Source of the DNA: Archivesica marissinica
Taxonomy: Eukaryota > Mollusca > Bivalvia > Venerida > Vesicomyidae
Length of the DNA stretch: 64,000 nt
Assembly (NCBI GenBank): GCA_014843695.1
Contig: CM026387.1
Coordinates: 74,887,150-74,951,149 of the forward strand
Direction of reading: 5' to 3'
The notes below the pieces were generated by a model. That model did no database searches and was not told where the DNA came from. It was given only the letters and a program-made list of their open reading frames with translations. Every line of letters begins with the position of its first letter. Position 1 is the first letter of the stretch. This document shows positions 1 through 12,800 of this stretch, piece after piece. A program made the position numbers and the translations under genes.

Positions 1-2359
1 TCTTACAAGAAGTGCGCATACATTGTCGTACAAGAAGTACGCATACATTGTCGTACAAGACGTGCGCAGACATTGTCGTACAAGACGTGCGCATACATTG
101 TCGTACAAGAAGTACGCATACATTGTCGTACAAGACGTGCGCAGACATTGTCGTACAAGAAGTACGCATACATTGTCGTACAAGAAGTACGCATACATTG
201 TCGTACAAGACATGCGCAGACATTGTCGTACAAGACGTGCGCATACATTGTCGTACAAGACGTGCGCAGACATTGTCATACAAGAAGTACGCATATATTG
301 TCGTACAAGACGTGCGCAGACATTGTCGTACAAGACGTGCGCAGACATTGTCGTACAAGAAGTACACATACATTGTCGTACAAGAAGTGCGCATACATTG
401 TCGTACAAGAAGTATGCATACATTGTCGTACAAGACGTGCGCAGACATTGTCGTACAAGAAATACGCATACATTGTCGTACAAGACGTGCGCAGACATTG
501 TCGTACAAGAAGTACGCATACATTGTCGTACAAGACGTGCGCAGACATTGTCGTACAAGACGTGCGCAGACATTGTCGTACAAGAAGTACGCAGACATTG
601 TCGTACAAGACGTGCGCATACATTGTCGTACAAGAAGTACGCATACATTGTCGTACAAGAAGTACGCATACATTGTCGTACAAGACGTGCGCAGATATTG
701 TCGTACAAGAAGTACGCATACATTGTCGTACAAGACGTGCGCAGACATTGTCGTACAAGACGTGCGCATACATTGTCGTACAAGACGTGAGCATACATTG
801 TCGTACAAGAAGTGCGCAGACATTGTCGTACAAGACGTGCGCAGACATTGTCGTACAAGAAGTGAGCAGACATTGTCGTACAAGACGTGCGCATACATTG
901 TCGTACAAGACGTGAGCAGACATTGTCGTACAAGACGTGCGCATACATTGTCGTACAAGACGTGAGCAGACATTGTCATACAAGACGTGCGCATACATTG
1001 TCGTACAAGACGTGCGCAGACATTGTCGTACAAGACGTGCGCAGACATTGTCGTACAAGACGTGCGCAGACATTGTCGTACAAGACGTGCGCATACATTG
1101 TCGTACAAGACGTGCGCATACATTGTCGTACAAGAAGTGCGCATACATTGTCGTACAAGACGTGCGCATACATTGTCGTACAAGAAGTACACAGACATTG
1201 TCGTACAAGAAGTACACATACATTGTCGTACAAGAAGTGAGCAGACATTGTCGTACAAGAAGTACGCATACATTGTCGTACAAGACGTGCGCAGACATTG
1301 TCGTACAAGAAGTACGCATACATTGTCGTACAAGAAGTGCGCAGACATTGTCGTACAAGACGTACGCAGACATTGTCGTACAAGAAGTACGCAGACATTG
1401 TCGTACAAGACGTACGCAGACATTGTCGTACAAGACGTGCGCAGACATTGTCGTACAAGAAGTACACAGACATTGTCGTACAAGACGTGCGCAGACATTG
1501 TCGTACAAGAAGTACGCAGACATTGTCGTACAAGAAGTGCGCAGACATTGTCGTACAAGAAGTACGCATACATTGTCGTACAAGACGTGCGCATACATTG
1601 TCGTACAAGAAGTACGCAGACATTGTCGTACAAGACGTACGCAGACATTGTCGTACAAGAAGTGCGCAGACATTGTCGTACAAGAAGTACGCATACATTG
1701 TCGTACAAGACGTGCGCAGACATTGTCGTACAAGACGTGCGCAGACATTGTCGTACAAGACGTGCGCAGACATTGTCGTACAAGAAGTACAAAGACATTG
1801 TCGTACAAGAAGTACACAGACATTGTCGTACAATAAGTACACAGACATTGTCGTACAAGAAGTACAAAGACATTGTCGTACAAGAAGTACACAGACATTG
1901 TCGTACAAGAAGTACGCAGACATTGTCGTACAAGACGTGCGCATACATTGTCGTACAAGACGTGCGCAGACATTGTCGTACAAGAAGTGCGCATACATTG
2001 TCGTACAAGACGTGCGCAGACATTGTCGTACAAGACGTGCGCATACATTGTCGTACAAGACGTGCGCAGACATTGTCGTACAAGAAGTACGCATACATTG
2101 TCGTACAAGACGTGCGCAGACATTGTCGTACAAGACGTGCGCATACATTGTCGTACAAGACGTGCGCATACATTGTCGTACAAGAAGTGCGCATACATTG
2201 TCGTACAAGACGTGCGCAGACATTGTCGTACAAGAAGTACGCATACATTGTTGTACAAGACGTGCGCATACATTGTCGTACAAGACGTGCGCATACATTG
2301 TCGTACAAGACGTGCGCATACATTGTCGTACAAGACGTGCGCAGACATTGTCGTATAGG
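1..2359. repeat. 25-bp satellite array (about 94 copies), runs off the left edge
   Basis: The whole stretch is head-to-tail copies of a 25-bp unit, 'cattgtcgtacaagacgtgc' followed by 'gcata'. Copies vary mainly at a few positions: 'cgtgcgca' versus 'agtacgca', and 'taca' versus 'gaca' at the junction. Because 25 is not a multiple of three and the unit has few stops, all three + frames and several - frames stay open for hundreds of codons, and their translations repeat every 25 residues. These are not genes. The array decays at 2350-2365 into non-repeated sequence; its left border is outside the window. Confidence 0.97.
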
Positions 2360-2403
2360 AAGTGGCGCAAGGCTTACAATGACGTTGAACAACGCCTAGT
2401 TCG

Positions 2404-3482
2404 GTGAATTCACACAAATATTGATCAAAACGGCCCGATATTCGTCAACTTAAACAAGGAAAGATTTGCACATTATATTCAAATGAATCAATACATATAG
2501 GTTATACATCCTCGCCAACAAGGCGTATCTGAAAAACAAATGCACAACATTCAATGACCTAGGACCGATTACCCAAACTCTCAGTAGGCCTACATGGAAC
2601 TATTCACTGGCTCTTTTATCGATCATAATTTAAATTATTTAAATGCTTTATTATGTATGGCAAAAATCTTTCCATACAATTGCATTTCTGGTCAATTTAT
2701 TAATTTCTGTGTTAATGTCTTATTCCATAGATTAGTTATTCTTAGGTGTTCCACAGGAACTTGAAATGTTATCCATAAGCCACCAAAGGTCTCGTACCTT
2801 TATCCTAGGACCCCCCCCCCCTCTATTAAAAATTTAATAGAGGAGGGTGTCCTAGGATATAGTTACGAGACCTTTGGTGGCTTATGGATAACATTTCAAG
2901 TTCCTGTGGGTGTTCATAATATAACACGTACATCACTCAATTTTGCTCAAAGCAACTAATTTGCTTTAAAATTAGTCTTTCTTTACAGTTGCAATGTAAG
3001 TGCTTCATTTACATTTTCAATTTTTGTTTGACATTTGCAAATTTTAATGATACCCTCAACTTATCAAATATAGTCGCCTGAAGGGGTGGGCGACTAATCA
3101 TTGGGAATTCCCATATGGGCCATAGATGCACATATCCCGTTCGATATCTTAATAAAAGGACACATTCTTGGTGTACATTTTAGATATCCCATAAATGAAA
3201 AATTTAGACTTGAACAGGTTAAGTAATTCGTTAGTTCGGCACAACTTACCTGGCGTTTCAAACAGGACTGATTTATTGTCATGATATAGTCAACAAACCG
3301 TCAACTACATTTTTCTAGTATATACAACATTTCAGATGTGTAGAGTTGTTGAATATTTAATGAAAAGAAACAATTAATGTACGATAAATTGTTTAACACT
3401 GACGTTTTATGATAAGGCGGCATAATGTCAGTGTATAACACATGTCGTGACAAATGGGTTCTTATAACAAACACTAATTATT
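2404..3482. other. Non-repetitive intergenic stretch, no gene seen
   Basis: AT-rich sequence without a supported exon. Short open frames here (for example 3094-3282 on the - strand) show no family resemblance or splice context. The only structure noted is the long hairpin at 2751-2909, listed separately. Confidence 0.5.
2751..2909. repeat. Long near-perfect inverted repeat (hairpin, arms about 80 bp)
   Basis: The left arm begins 'ccacaggaacttgaaatgtt' at 2751 and the right arm ends with its reverse complement at 2909. The arms also share 'ccaccaaaggtctcgta' and 'tcctagga', and the centre is the self-complementary 'attaaaaatttaat'. The left arm carries a poly-C run of about 13 that is shorter and interrupted in the right arm. 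No target-site duplication was recognised, so this could be a foldback element or a local inverted duplication. A transcript would form a long double-stranded stem. Confidence 0.9.
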
Positions 3483-3725
3483 GGCTGTCCGATTATCGCA
3501 GTGGTTAGCGCGCTCGATTCTCACCAATGTAACCCGGGTTCGATCCTCGGACCGGGTAGTATGTGCGATGGTAAGGTGGTCGCCAGATCGGATAGGTGGG
3601 TTTCCCCCGGGTACTCCGGTTTGCTTCCACACGAATGACCACATATACGCTTTCATCCGCGCCAACGAGAGTGATTAATATAAGTTGTTATAACTTACTT
3701 CGCACTCGTAAAATAAATAAAGTTT
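3483..3725 (+). mobile_element. SINE family A, near full-length
   Basis: It has a tRNA-like head with an A-box region ('cgcagtggttagcgcg') and a B box ('gggttcgatcctcgg'). The body contains 'gatcggataggtgggttt' and 'cacacgaatgaccacat', and the tail reads 'gagagtgattaatataagtt' and then 'aaaataaataaag'. The same order recurs at 20258, 44721, 48139 and 60112, which supports a dispersed RNA polymerase III-derived family. The small open frames inside it are not genes. Confidence 0.85.
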
Positions 3726-3729
3726 AAAA

Positions 3730-4540
3730 AGTGCTACTTTGTTTACTTCCTGTAGCATCCATGTGTGTCATATTCAACAGTTAGTAGATGTTTGTAATAC
3801 CAGTATTTCAATAGTTGTTGGAACTTGCTTTGTAATCGTTGTAAAATAAATAAAGTAAACTTTTTTAAAACGGTAATTATTGGACATTTTTGTTATAAAT
3901 CATAACCCAGGAAGATAATATGCAACTATACTGAGCGGAGATACAGCGTAAATTTATGACACTTATTAGCCTGGGAACAGGCGTCGATATATTTTGCCTG
4001 ATCAGTCAAATAAATATATTTTAACACCGAGACTATTAATTGGGCCGTATTGAGTTTCTGATGTCATTTTGCCAGAAGTTAAAAAGTGAAAAATCGACAG
4101 ACTGGCACCCAGGCTAGACACTTACAACAGGAGCGAGAAGCGAAATGTTCTCAAAGTCGTGTGTCTACCCTGGCATTATGGCACTATGGCATTATACTAT
4201 CTGCTTTTTGAGCATTACCATTGCAATAGTTACTAGATTCTGTGAATGGCTGTCTTTAAGCTGATTTAATACATATATTGAAGATACCCATATACGTCAT
4301 ATCTGCACATTGTTATATAGATGTATTGTCATTAATTGTCTCATTCCCCTTTTCTAGTCTTCTAGACAATTCCATATATCATCATATTCCTTTATATATT
4401 ATGTATAGTTTCACTACTTTTCAACATTAGCATTACTATATAATTCCAATTATTATTATTATTATTAAGATATTTTGAAACAACATACTATGACACACCA
4501 TGCACTTATGCCACTTATTAACAGACCTAGAGGCGAATTA
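3730..4540. other. AT-rich sequence, no gene seen
   Basis: No exon, RNA gene or repeat was recognised apart from a short (att)n run near 4450. Confidence 0.4.
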
Positions 4541-4735
4541 TTCTGAAGTTCTGGAGTTCGAGCCCAGCTGGAGCCGTTACGATTGTGCCCTTATGCAAGG
4601 CATTTAAATTCCACATTTCCTCTTCTCTCTCCTTCATGGCGATGGATTCCATCAGGAATGAGGTCTCGAGAGTGATTAATATAAGTTGAAAGAACTTGTT
4701 TCGCAATCTAGCTAAAATAAATTTGTATAAAATAT
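4541..4735 (+). mobile_element. SINE family B, 5'-truncated
   Basis: It starts near the B box ('ggagttcgagcccagctgga'), followed by 'gatggattccatcaggaatg' and the 'gagagtgattaatataagtt' tail ending 'ctaaaataaatttgtataaa'. The tRNA-like 5' half seen in other copies (for example 59430) is missing or decayed. Confidence 0.8.
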
Positions 4736-5057
4736 AAACTAATTACTCTGAAATGCACGTGTCTACCATGGCACTACTATCTGGAATGCAAAACCAAATA
4801 ATATTAAAAATGTCTCATCAGTCAGTCAATGTTTGCCATTTTACTGCATTTGGAGCAGGTCCCGATTATATTGTGTAGTATTATAATAGTACTACATAAT
4901 ATATTTACTTGCAGCTGGTTAGCTCTTTATGACTAATAGTCTGGTATCTTTAATGCGTTTAATTTAACGTATTTATAAATATGTTGTATATAAGTTTTCA
5001 TGGCCTTTTGGAAGATTGCTTTTGCCAAATAATGGTCCTCGTTAACAAAAGTCTTTA

Positions 5058-5093
5058 TTATTATTATTATTATTATTATTATTTTCATCATCA
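5058..5093. repeat. (TTA)n microsatellite
   Basis: About eleven uninterrupted 'tta' units, in otherwise AT-rich DNA just before the 28-bp array. Confidence 0.9.
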
Positions 5094-5105
5094 TCTGATA
5101 TAGAT

Positions 5106-5144
5106 TGTTTGTTTTATGTCTATTTGTCGTCACTACCAGTTGCC
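5106..5144 (-). mobile_element. SINE family C 3'-tail fragment at the head of the 28-bp array
   Basis: 'tgttttatgtctatttgtcg' and the following 'tcactaccagttgcc' match, with about six substitutions, the reverse complement of the SINE C tail, which elsewhere (24116, 18138) reads 'tgttttacgtttatttatcg' then 'tcgctaccggttgcc'. The match runs directly into the first satellite unit. Confidence 0.65.
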
Positions 5145-5861
5145 AACATTGTCCGTGTCACTACCAGTTGGCAACATTGTCCGTGTCACTACCAGTTGCC
5201 AACATTGTCCGTATCACTACCAGTTGCCAACATTGTCCGTGTCACTACCAGTTGCCAACATTGACCGTGTCACTACCAGTTGCCAACATTGTCCGTGTCA
5301 CTACGAGTTGCCAACAACACTACGAGTTGCCAACATTGCCCGTGTCACTACCAGTTGCCAACATTGCCCGTGTCACTACCAGTTGCCAACATTGCCCGTG
5401 TCACTACCAGTTGCCAACATTGTCCGTGTCACTACCAGTTGCCAACAATGCCCGTGTCACTACAAGTTGCCGACATTGCCCGTGTCACTACAAGTTGCCA
5501 ACATTGCCCGTGTCACTACCAGTTGCCAACATTGTCCGTGTCACTACCAGTTGCCAACATTGTCCGTGTCACTACCAGTTGCCAATATTGTCCGTGTCAC
5601 TACCAGTTGCCAACATTGTCCGTGTCACTTCCAGTTGCCAACATTGTCCGTGTCACTACCAGTTGCCAACATTGTCCGTGTCACTACCAGTTGCCAACAT
5701 TGTCCGTGTCACTACCAGTTGCCAACATTGCCCGTGTCACTACCAGTTGCCAACAATGCCCGTGTCACTACCAGTTGCCAACATTGTCCGTGTCACTACC
5801 AGTTGCCAACATTGTCCGTGTCACTACCAGTTGCCAACATTGCCCGTGTCACTACAAGTTG
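5137..5861. repeat. 28-bp tandem array (about 26 copies), ends at an assembly gap
   Basis: The unit reads 'cactaccagttgccaacatt' followed by 'gtccgtgt', with common variants 'gcccgtgt' and 'ctacaagttg'. One shortened unit lies near 5311. The array is cut by the N run at 5862, so its true length is unknown. Open frames across the array and the gap are artefacts. Confidence 0.95.
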
Positions 5862-6861
5862 NNNNNNNNNNNNNNNNNNNNNNNNNNNNNNNNNNNNNNN
5901 NNNNNNNNNNNNNNNNNNNNNNNNNNNNNNNNNNNNNNNNNNNNNNNNNNNNNNNNNNNNNNNNNNNNNNNNNNNNNNNNNNNNNNNNNNNNNNNNNNNN
6001 NNNNNNNNNNNNNNNNNNNNNNNNNNNNNNNNNNNNNNNNNNNNNNNNNNNNNNNNNNNNNNNNNNNNNNNNNNNNNNNNNNNNNNNNNNNNNNNNNNNN
6101 NNNNNNNNNNNNNNNNNNNNNNNNNNNNNNNNNNNNNNNNNNNNNNNNNNNNNNNNNNNNNNNNNNNNNNNNNNNNNNNNNNNNNNNNNNNNNNNNNNNN
6201 NNNNNNNNNNNNNNNNNNNNNNNNNNNNNNNNNNNNNNNNNNNNNNNNNNNNNNNNNNNNNNNNNNNNNNNNNNNNNNNNNNNNNNNNNNNNNNNNNNNN
6301 NNNNNNNNNNNNNNNNNNNNNNNNNNNNNNNNNNNNNNNNNNNNNNNNNNNNNNNNNNNNNNNNNNNNNNNNNNNNNNNNNNNNNNNNNNNNNNNNNNNN
6401 NNNNNNNNNNNNNNNNNNNNNNNNNNNNNNNNNNNNNNNNNNNNNNNNNNNNNNNNNNNNNNNNNNNNNNNNNNNNNNNNNNNNNNNNNNNNNNNNNNNN
6501 NNNNNNNNNNNNNNNNNNNNNNNNNNNNNNNNNNNNNNNNNNNNNNNNNNNNNNNNNNNNNNNNNNNNNNNNNNNNNNNNNNNNNNNNNNNNNNNNNNNN
6601 NNNNNNNNNNNNNNNNNNNNNNNNNNNNNNNNNNNNNNNNNNNNNNNNNNNNNNNNNNNNNNNNNNNNNNNNNNNNNNNNNNNNNNNNNNNNNNNNNNNN
6701 NNNNNNNNNNNNNNNNNNNNNNNNNNNNNNNNNNNNNNNNNNNNNNNNNNNNNNNNNNNNNNNNNNNNNNNNNNNNNNNNNNNNNNNNNNNNNNNNNNNN
6801 NNNNNNNNNNNNNNNNNNNNNNNNNNNNNNNNNNNNNNNNNNNNNNNNNNNNNNNNNNNNN
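5862..6861. other. Assembly gap of exactly 1000 N
   Basis: A run of 1000 undetermined bases. The round number suggests a placeholder of arbitrary size. The left flank is the 28-bp satellite and the right flank is the 49-bp satellite, so both arrays are of unknown full length. Confidence 0.98.
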
Positions 6862-6862
6862 A

Positions 6863-9800
6863 TACTTCGGCATTGACTATTAACACAGCCCGCTGCATGC
6901 CTGTTACTCAATACTTCGGCTTTGACTATTAACACAGCCCGCTGTATGCCTGTTGCTCAATACTTCGGCTTTGACTATTAACACAGCTCGCTGTATGCCT
7001 GTTGCTCAATGCCTCGGCTTTGACTATTAACACAGCCCGCTGTATGCCTGTTACTCAATACTTCGGCTTTGACTATTAACACAGCTCGCTGTATGCCTGT
7101 TGCTCAATACTTCGGCTTTGACTATTAACACAGCTCGCTGTATGCCTGTTACTCAATACTTCGGCTTTGACTATTAACACAGCTCGCTGTATGCCTGTTG
7201 CTCAATACTTCGGCTTTGACTATTAACACAGCTCGCTGTATGCCTGTTGCTCAATACTTCGGCTTTGACTATTAACACAGCTCGCTGTATGCCTGTTGCT
7301 CAATACCTCGGCTTTGACTATTAACACAGCTCGCTGTATGCCTGTTGCTCAATACTTCGGCTTTGACTATTAACACAGCTCGCTGTATGCCTGTTGCTCA
7401 ATACCTCGGCTTTGACTATTAACACAGCTCGCTGTATGCCTGTTGCTCAATACTTCGGCTTTGACCATTAACACAGCTCGCTGTATGCCTGTTGCTCAAT
7501 ACCTCGGCTTTGACCATTAACACAGCTCGCTGTATGCCTGTTGCTCAATACTTCGGCTTTGACTATTAACACAGCTCGCTGTATGCCTGTTGCTCAATAC
7601 CTCGGCTTTGACCATTAACACAGCTCGCTGTATGCCTGTTGCTCAATGCCTCGGCTTTAACTATTAACACAGCTCGCTGTATGCCTGTTGCTCAATGCCT
7701 CGGCTTTGACTATTAACACAGCTCGCTGTATGCCTGTTGCTCAATACCTAGGCTTTGACTATTAACACAGCTCGCTGTATGCCTGTTGCTCAATACTTCG
7801 GCTTTGACCATTAACACAGCCCGCTGTATGCCTGTTGCTCAATACCTCGGCTTTGACTATTAACACAGCTCGCTGTATGCCTGTTGCTCAATACTTCGGC
7901 TTTGACTATTAACACAGCTCGCTGTATACTGTATGCCTGTTACTCAATACTTCGGCTTTGACTATTAACACAGCTCGCTGCATGCCTGTTACTCAATACT
8001 TCCGCTTTAACTATTCACACAGCTCGCTGTATGCCTGTTGCTCAATACTTCGGCTTTGACTATTAACACAGCCCGCTGTATGCCTGTTGCTCAATACTTC
8101 GGCTTTGACTATTAACACAGCTCGCTGTATGCCTGTTGCTCAATACTTCGGCTTTGACTATTAACACAGCTCGCTGTATACTGTATGCCTGTTACTCAAT
8201 ACTTCGGCTTTGACTATTAACACAGCTCGCTGCATGCCTGTTACTCAATACTTCCGCTTTAACTATTCACACAGCTCGCTGTATGCCTGTTGCTCAATAC
8301 TTCGGCTTTGACTATTAACACAGCTCGCTGTATGCCTGTTGCTCAATACTTCGGCTTTGACTATTAACACAGCTCGCTGTATGCCTGTTGCTCAATACTT
8401 CGGCTTTGACTATTAACACAGCTCGCTGTATGCTGTATGCCTGTTACTCAATACTTCGGCTTTGACTATTAACACAGCTCGCTGTATGCCTGTTGCTCAA
8501 TACTTCGGCTTTGACTATTAACACAGCTCGCTGTATGCCTGTTGCTCAATACTTCGGCTTTGACTATTAACACAGCTCGCTGTATGCCTGTTGCTCAATT
8601 CTTCGGCTTTGACTATTAACACAGCCCGCTGTATGCCTGTTGCTCAATACTTCGGCTTTGACTATTAACACAGCTCGCTGTATGCCTGTTGCTCAATACT
8701 TCGGCTTTGACTATTCACACAGCCCGCTGTATGCCTGTTGCTCAATACTTCGGCTTTGACTATTAACACAGCTCGCTGTATGCTGTATGCCTGATGCTCA
8801 ATTCTTCGGCTTTGACTATTAACACAGCCCGCTGTATGCCTGTTGCTCAATACTTCGGCATTGACTATTAACACAGCCCGCTGTATGCCTGTTGCTCAAT
8901 ACTTCGGCTTTGACTATTCACACAGCTCGCTGCATGCCTGTTACTCAATACTTCCGCTTTAACTATTAACACAGCCCGCTGTATGCCTGTTGCTCAATAC
9001 TTCGGCTTTGACTATTAACACAGCTCGCTGTATGCTGTATGCCTGATGCTCAATTCTTCGGCTTTGACTATTAACACAGCCCGCTGTATGCCTGTTGCTC
9101 AATACTTCGGCATTGACTATTAACACAGCCCGCTGTATGCCTGTTGCTCAATACTTCGGCTTTGACTATTCACACAGCTCGCTGCATGCCTGTTACTCAA
9201 TACTTCCGCTTTAACTATTCACACAGCTCGCTGCATGCCTGTTACTCAATACTTCCGCTTTGACTATTAACACAGCTCGCTGTATGCTGTATGCCTGTTG
9301 CTCAATACTTCGGCTTTGACTATTCACACAGCTCGCTGCATGCCTGTTACTCAATACTTCGGCTTTGATTATTAACACAGCTCGCTGTATGCCTGTTGCT
9401 CAATACTTCGGCTTTGACTATTAACACAGCTCGCTGTATGCTGTATGCCTGTTACTCAATACTTCGGCTTTGACTATTAACACAGCTCGCTGTATGCCAG
9501 TTACTCAATACTTCGGCTTTGACTATTAACACAGCTCGCTGTATGCCTGTTGCTCAATACTTCGGCTTTGACTATTAACACGGCTCGCTGTATGCCTGTT
9601 GCTCAATACTTCGGCTTTGACTATTAACACAGCTCGCTGTATGCCTGTTGCTCAATACTTCGGCTTTGACTATTAACACAGCTAGCTGTATGCCTGTTGC
9701 TCAATGCCTCGGCTTTGACTATTAACACAGCACGCTGTATGCCTGTTACTCAATGCCTCGGCTTTGACTATTAACATAGCCCGCTGTATGCCAGTTACTC

Positions 9801-12800
9801 AATGCCTCGGCTTTGACTATTAACACAGCACGCTGTATGCCTGTTACTCAATACTTCGGCTTTGACCATTAACACAGCTCGCTGTATGCCAGTTACTCAA
9901 TGCCTCGGCTTTGACTATTAACACAGCCCGCTGTATGCCTGTTGCTCAATGCCTCGGCTTTGACTATTAACACAGCTCGCTGTATGCCAGTTACTCAATG
10001 CCTCGGCTTTGACTATTAACACAGCTCGCTGTATGCACTGTTGCTCAATACTTCGGCTTTGACTATTAACACAGCTCGCTGTATGCCTGTTGCTCAATAC
10101 TTCGGCTTTGACTATTAACACAGCTCGCTGTATGCCTGTTGCTCAATACTTCGGCTTTGACTATTAACACAGCTCGCTGTATGCCTGTTGCTCAATGCCT
10201 CGGCTTTGACTATTAACACAGCTCGCTGTATGCACTGTTGCTCAATACTTCGGCTTTGACTATTAACACAGCTCGCTGTATGCCTGTTGCTCAATACCTC
10301 GGCTTTGACTATTAACACAGCTCGCTGTATGCCTGTTGCTCAATACTTCGGCTTTGACTATTAACACAGCTCGCTGTATGCCTGTTGCTCAATGCCTCGG
10401 CTTTGACTATTAACACAGCTCGCTGTATGACTGTTACTCAATACTTCGGCTTTGACTATTAACACAGCTCGCTGTATGCCTGTTGCTCAATACTTCGGCT
10501 TTGACTATTAACACAGCTCGCTGTATGCCTGTTGCTCAATGCCTCGGCTTTGACTATTAACACAGCTCGCTGTATGCCTGTTGCTCAATACTTCCGCTTT
10601 GACTATTAACACAGCTCGCTGTATGCCTGTTGCTCAATACTTCGGCTTTGACTATTAACACAGCTCGCTGTATGCCTGTTGCTCAATGCCTCGGCTTTGA
10701 CTATTAACACAGCTCGCTGTATGCCTGTTGCTCAATACTTCGGCTTTGACTATTAACACAGCTCGCTGTATGCCTGTTGCTCAATACTTCGGCTTTGACT
10801 ATTAACACAGCTCGCTGTATGCCTGTTGCTCAATACTTCGGCTTTGACTATTAACACAGCCCGCTGCATGCCTGTTACTCAATACTTCCGCTTTACTATT
10901 CACACAGCTCGCTGTATGCCTGTTGCTCAATACTTCCGCTTTGACTATTAACACAGCTCGCTGTACATGCCTGTTGCTCAATACTTCCGCTTTAACTATT
11001 CACACAGCTCGCTGCATGCCTGTTACTCAATACTTCCGCTTTGACTATTAACACAGCTCGCTGTATGCTGTATGCCTGTTGCTCAATACTTCGGCTTTGA
11101 CTATTCACACAGCTCGCTGCATGCCTGTTACTCAATACTTCGGCTTTGACTATTAACACAGCTCGCTGTATGCCTGTTGCTCAATACTTCGGCTTTGACT
11201 ATTAACACAGCTCGCTGTATGCTGTATGCCTGTTGCTCAATACTTCGGCTTTGACTATTAACACAGCTCGCTGTATGCCTGTTACTCAATACTTCGGCTT
11301 TGACTATTAACACAGCTCGCTGTATGCCTGTTGCTCAATACTTCGGCTTTGACTATTAACACAGCTCGCTGTATGCCTGTTGCTCAATACTTCGGCTTTG
11401 ACTATTAACACAGCTCGCTGTATGCCTGTTGCTCAATACTTCGGCTTTGACTATTAACACAGCTCGCTGTATGCCTGTTACTCAATGCCTCGGCTTTGAC
11501 TATTAACACAGCTCGCTGTATGCCTGTTGCTCAATACTTCGGCTTTGACTATTAACACAGCTCGCTGTATGCCTGTTGCTCAATACTTCGGCTTTGACTA
11601 TTAACACAGCTCGCTGTATGCCTGTTACTCAATACCTCGGCTTTGACTATTAACACAGCTCGCTGTATGCCTGTTGCTCAATACTTCGGCTTTGACTATT
11701 AACACAGCTCGCTGTATGCCTGTTGCTCAATGCCTCGGCTTTGACTATTAACACAGCTCGCTGTATGCCTGTTCTCAATACTTCGGCTTTGACTATTAAC
11801 ACAGCTCGCTGTATGCCTGTTGCTCAATACTTCGGCTTTGACTATTAACACAGCTCGCTGTATGCTGTATGCCTGTGCTCAATACTTCCGCTTTGACTAT
11901 TAACACAGCTCGCTGTATGCCTGTTACTCAATACCTCGGCTTTAACTATTCACACAGCCCGCTGTATGCCTGTTACTCAATACTTCCGCTTTGACTATTA
12001 ACACAGCTCGCTGTATGCCTGTTGCTCAATACTTCGGCTTTGACTATTAACACAGCTCGCTGTATGCGGCTGTTACTCAATACTTCGGCTTTGACTATTA
12101 ACACAGCTCGCTGTATGCCTGTTGCTCAATACTTCGGCTTTGACTATTAACACAGCTCGCTGTATGCCTGTTGCTCAATGCCTCGGCTTTGACTATTAAC
12201 ACGGCTCGCTGTATGACTGTTACTCAATACTTCCGCTTTAACTATTAACACAGCTCGCTGTATGCCTGTTGCTCAATACTTCGGCTTTGACTATTAACAC
12301 AGCTCGCTGTATGCCTGTTGCTCAATGCCTCGGCTTTGACTATTAACACAGCTCGCTGTATGACTGTTGCTCAATACTTCCGCTTTAACTATTCACACAG
12401 CTCGCTGCATGCCTGTTACTCAATACTTCCGCTTTAACTATTCACACAGCTCGCTGTATGCCTGTTGCTCAATACTTCCGCTTTGACTATTAACACAGCT
12501 CGCTGTATGCCTGTTGCTCAATGTCTCGGCTTTGACTATTAACACAGCACGCTGTATGCCTGTTGCTCAATGCCTCGGCTTTGACTATTAACACAGCTCG
12601 CTGTATGCCTGTTGCTCAATACTTCGGCTTTGACTATTAACACAGCTCGCTGTATGCCTGGTGCTCAATACTTCGGCTTTGACTATTAACACAGCCCGCT
12701 GTATGCCTGTTGCTCAATACTTCGGCTTTGACCATTAACACAGCTCGATGTATGCCTGTTGCTCAATGCCTCGGCTTTGACTATTAACACAGCTCGCCGT

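Noticed and set aside
1..2359. CRISPR array
   Set aside because: The repeats are contiguous with no unique spacers, in animal-like DNA; all arrays in the window are ordinary tandem repeats.
12..2417. Long open frames up to 713 residues on both strands
   Set aside because: They are produced by a 25-bp repeat with few stops read in every frame; translations repeat every 25 residues and there is no gene context.
5105..6935. Open frames of 348-592 residues across the 5-7 kb region
   Set aside because: They read through a 28-bp array and 1000 N; most of the predicted residues are undetermined.
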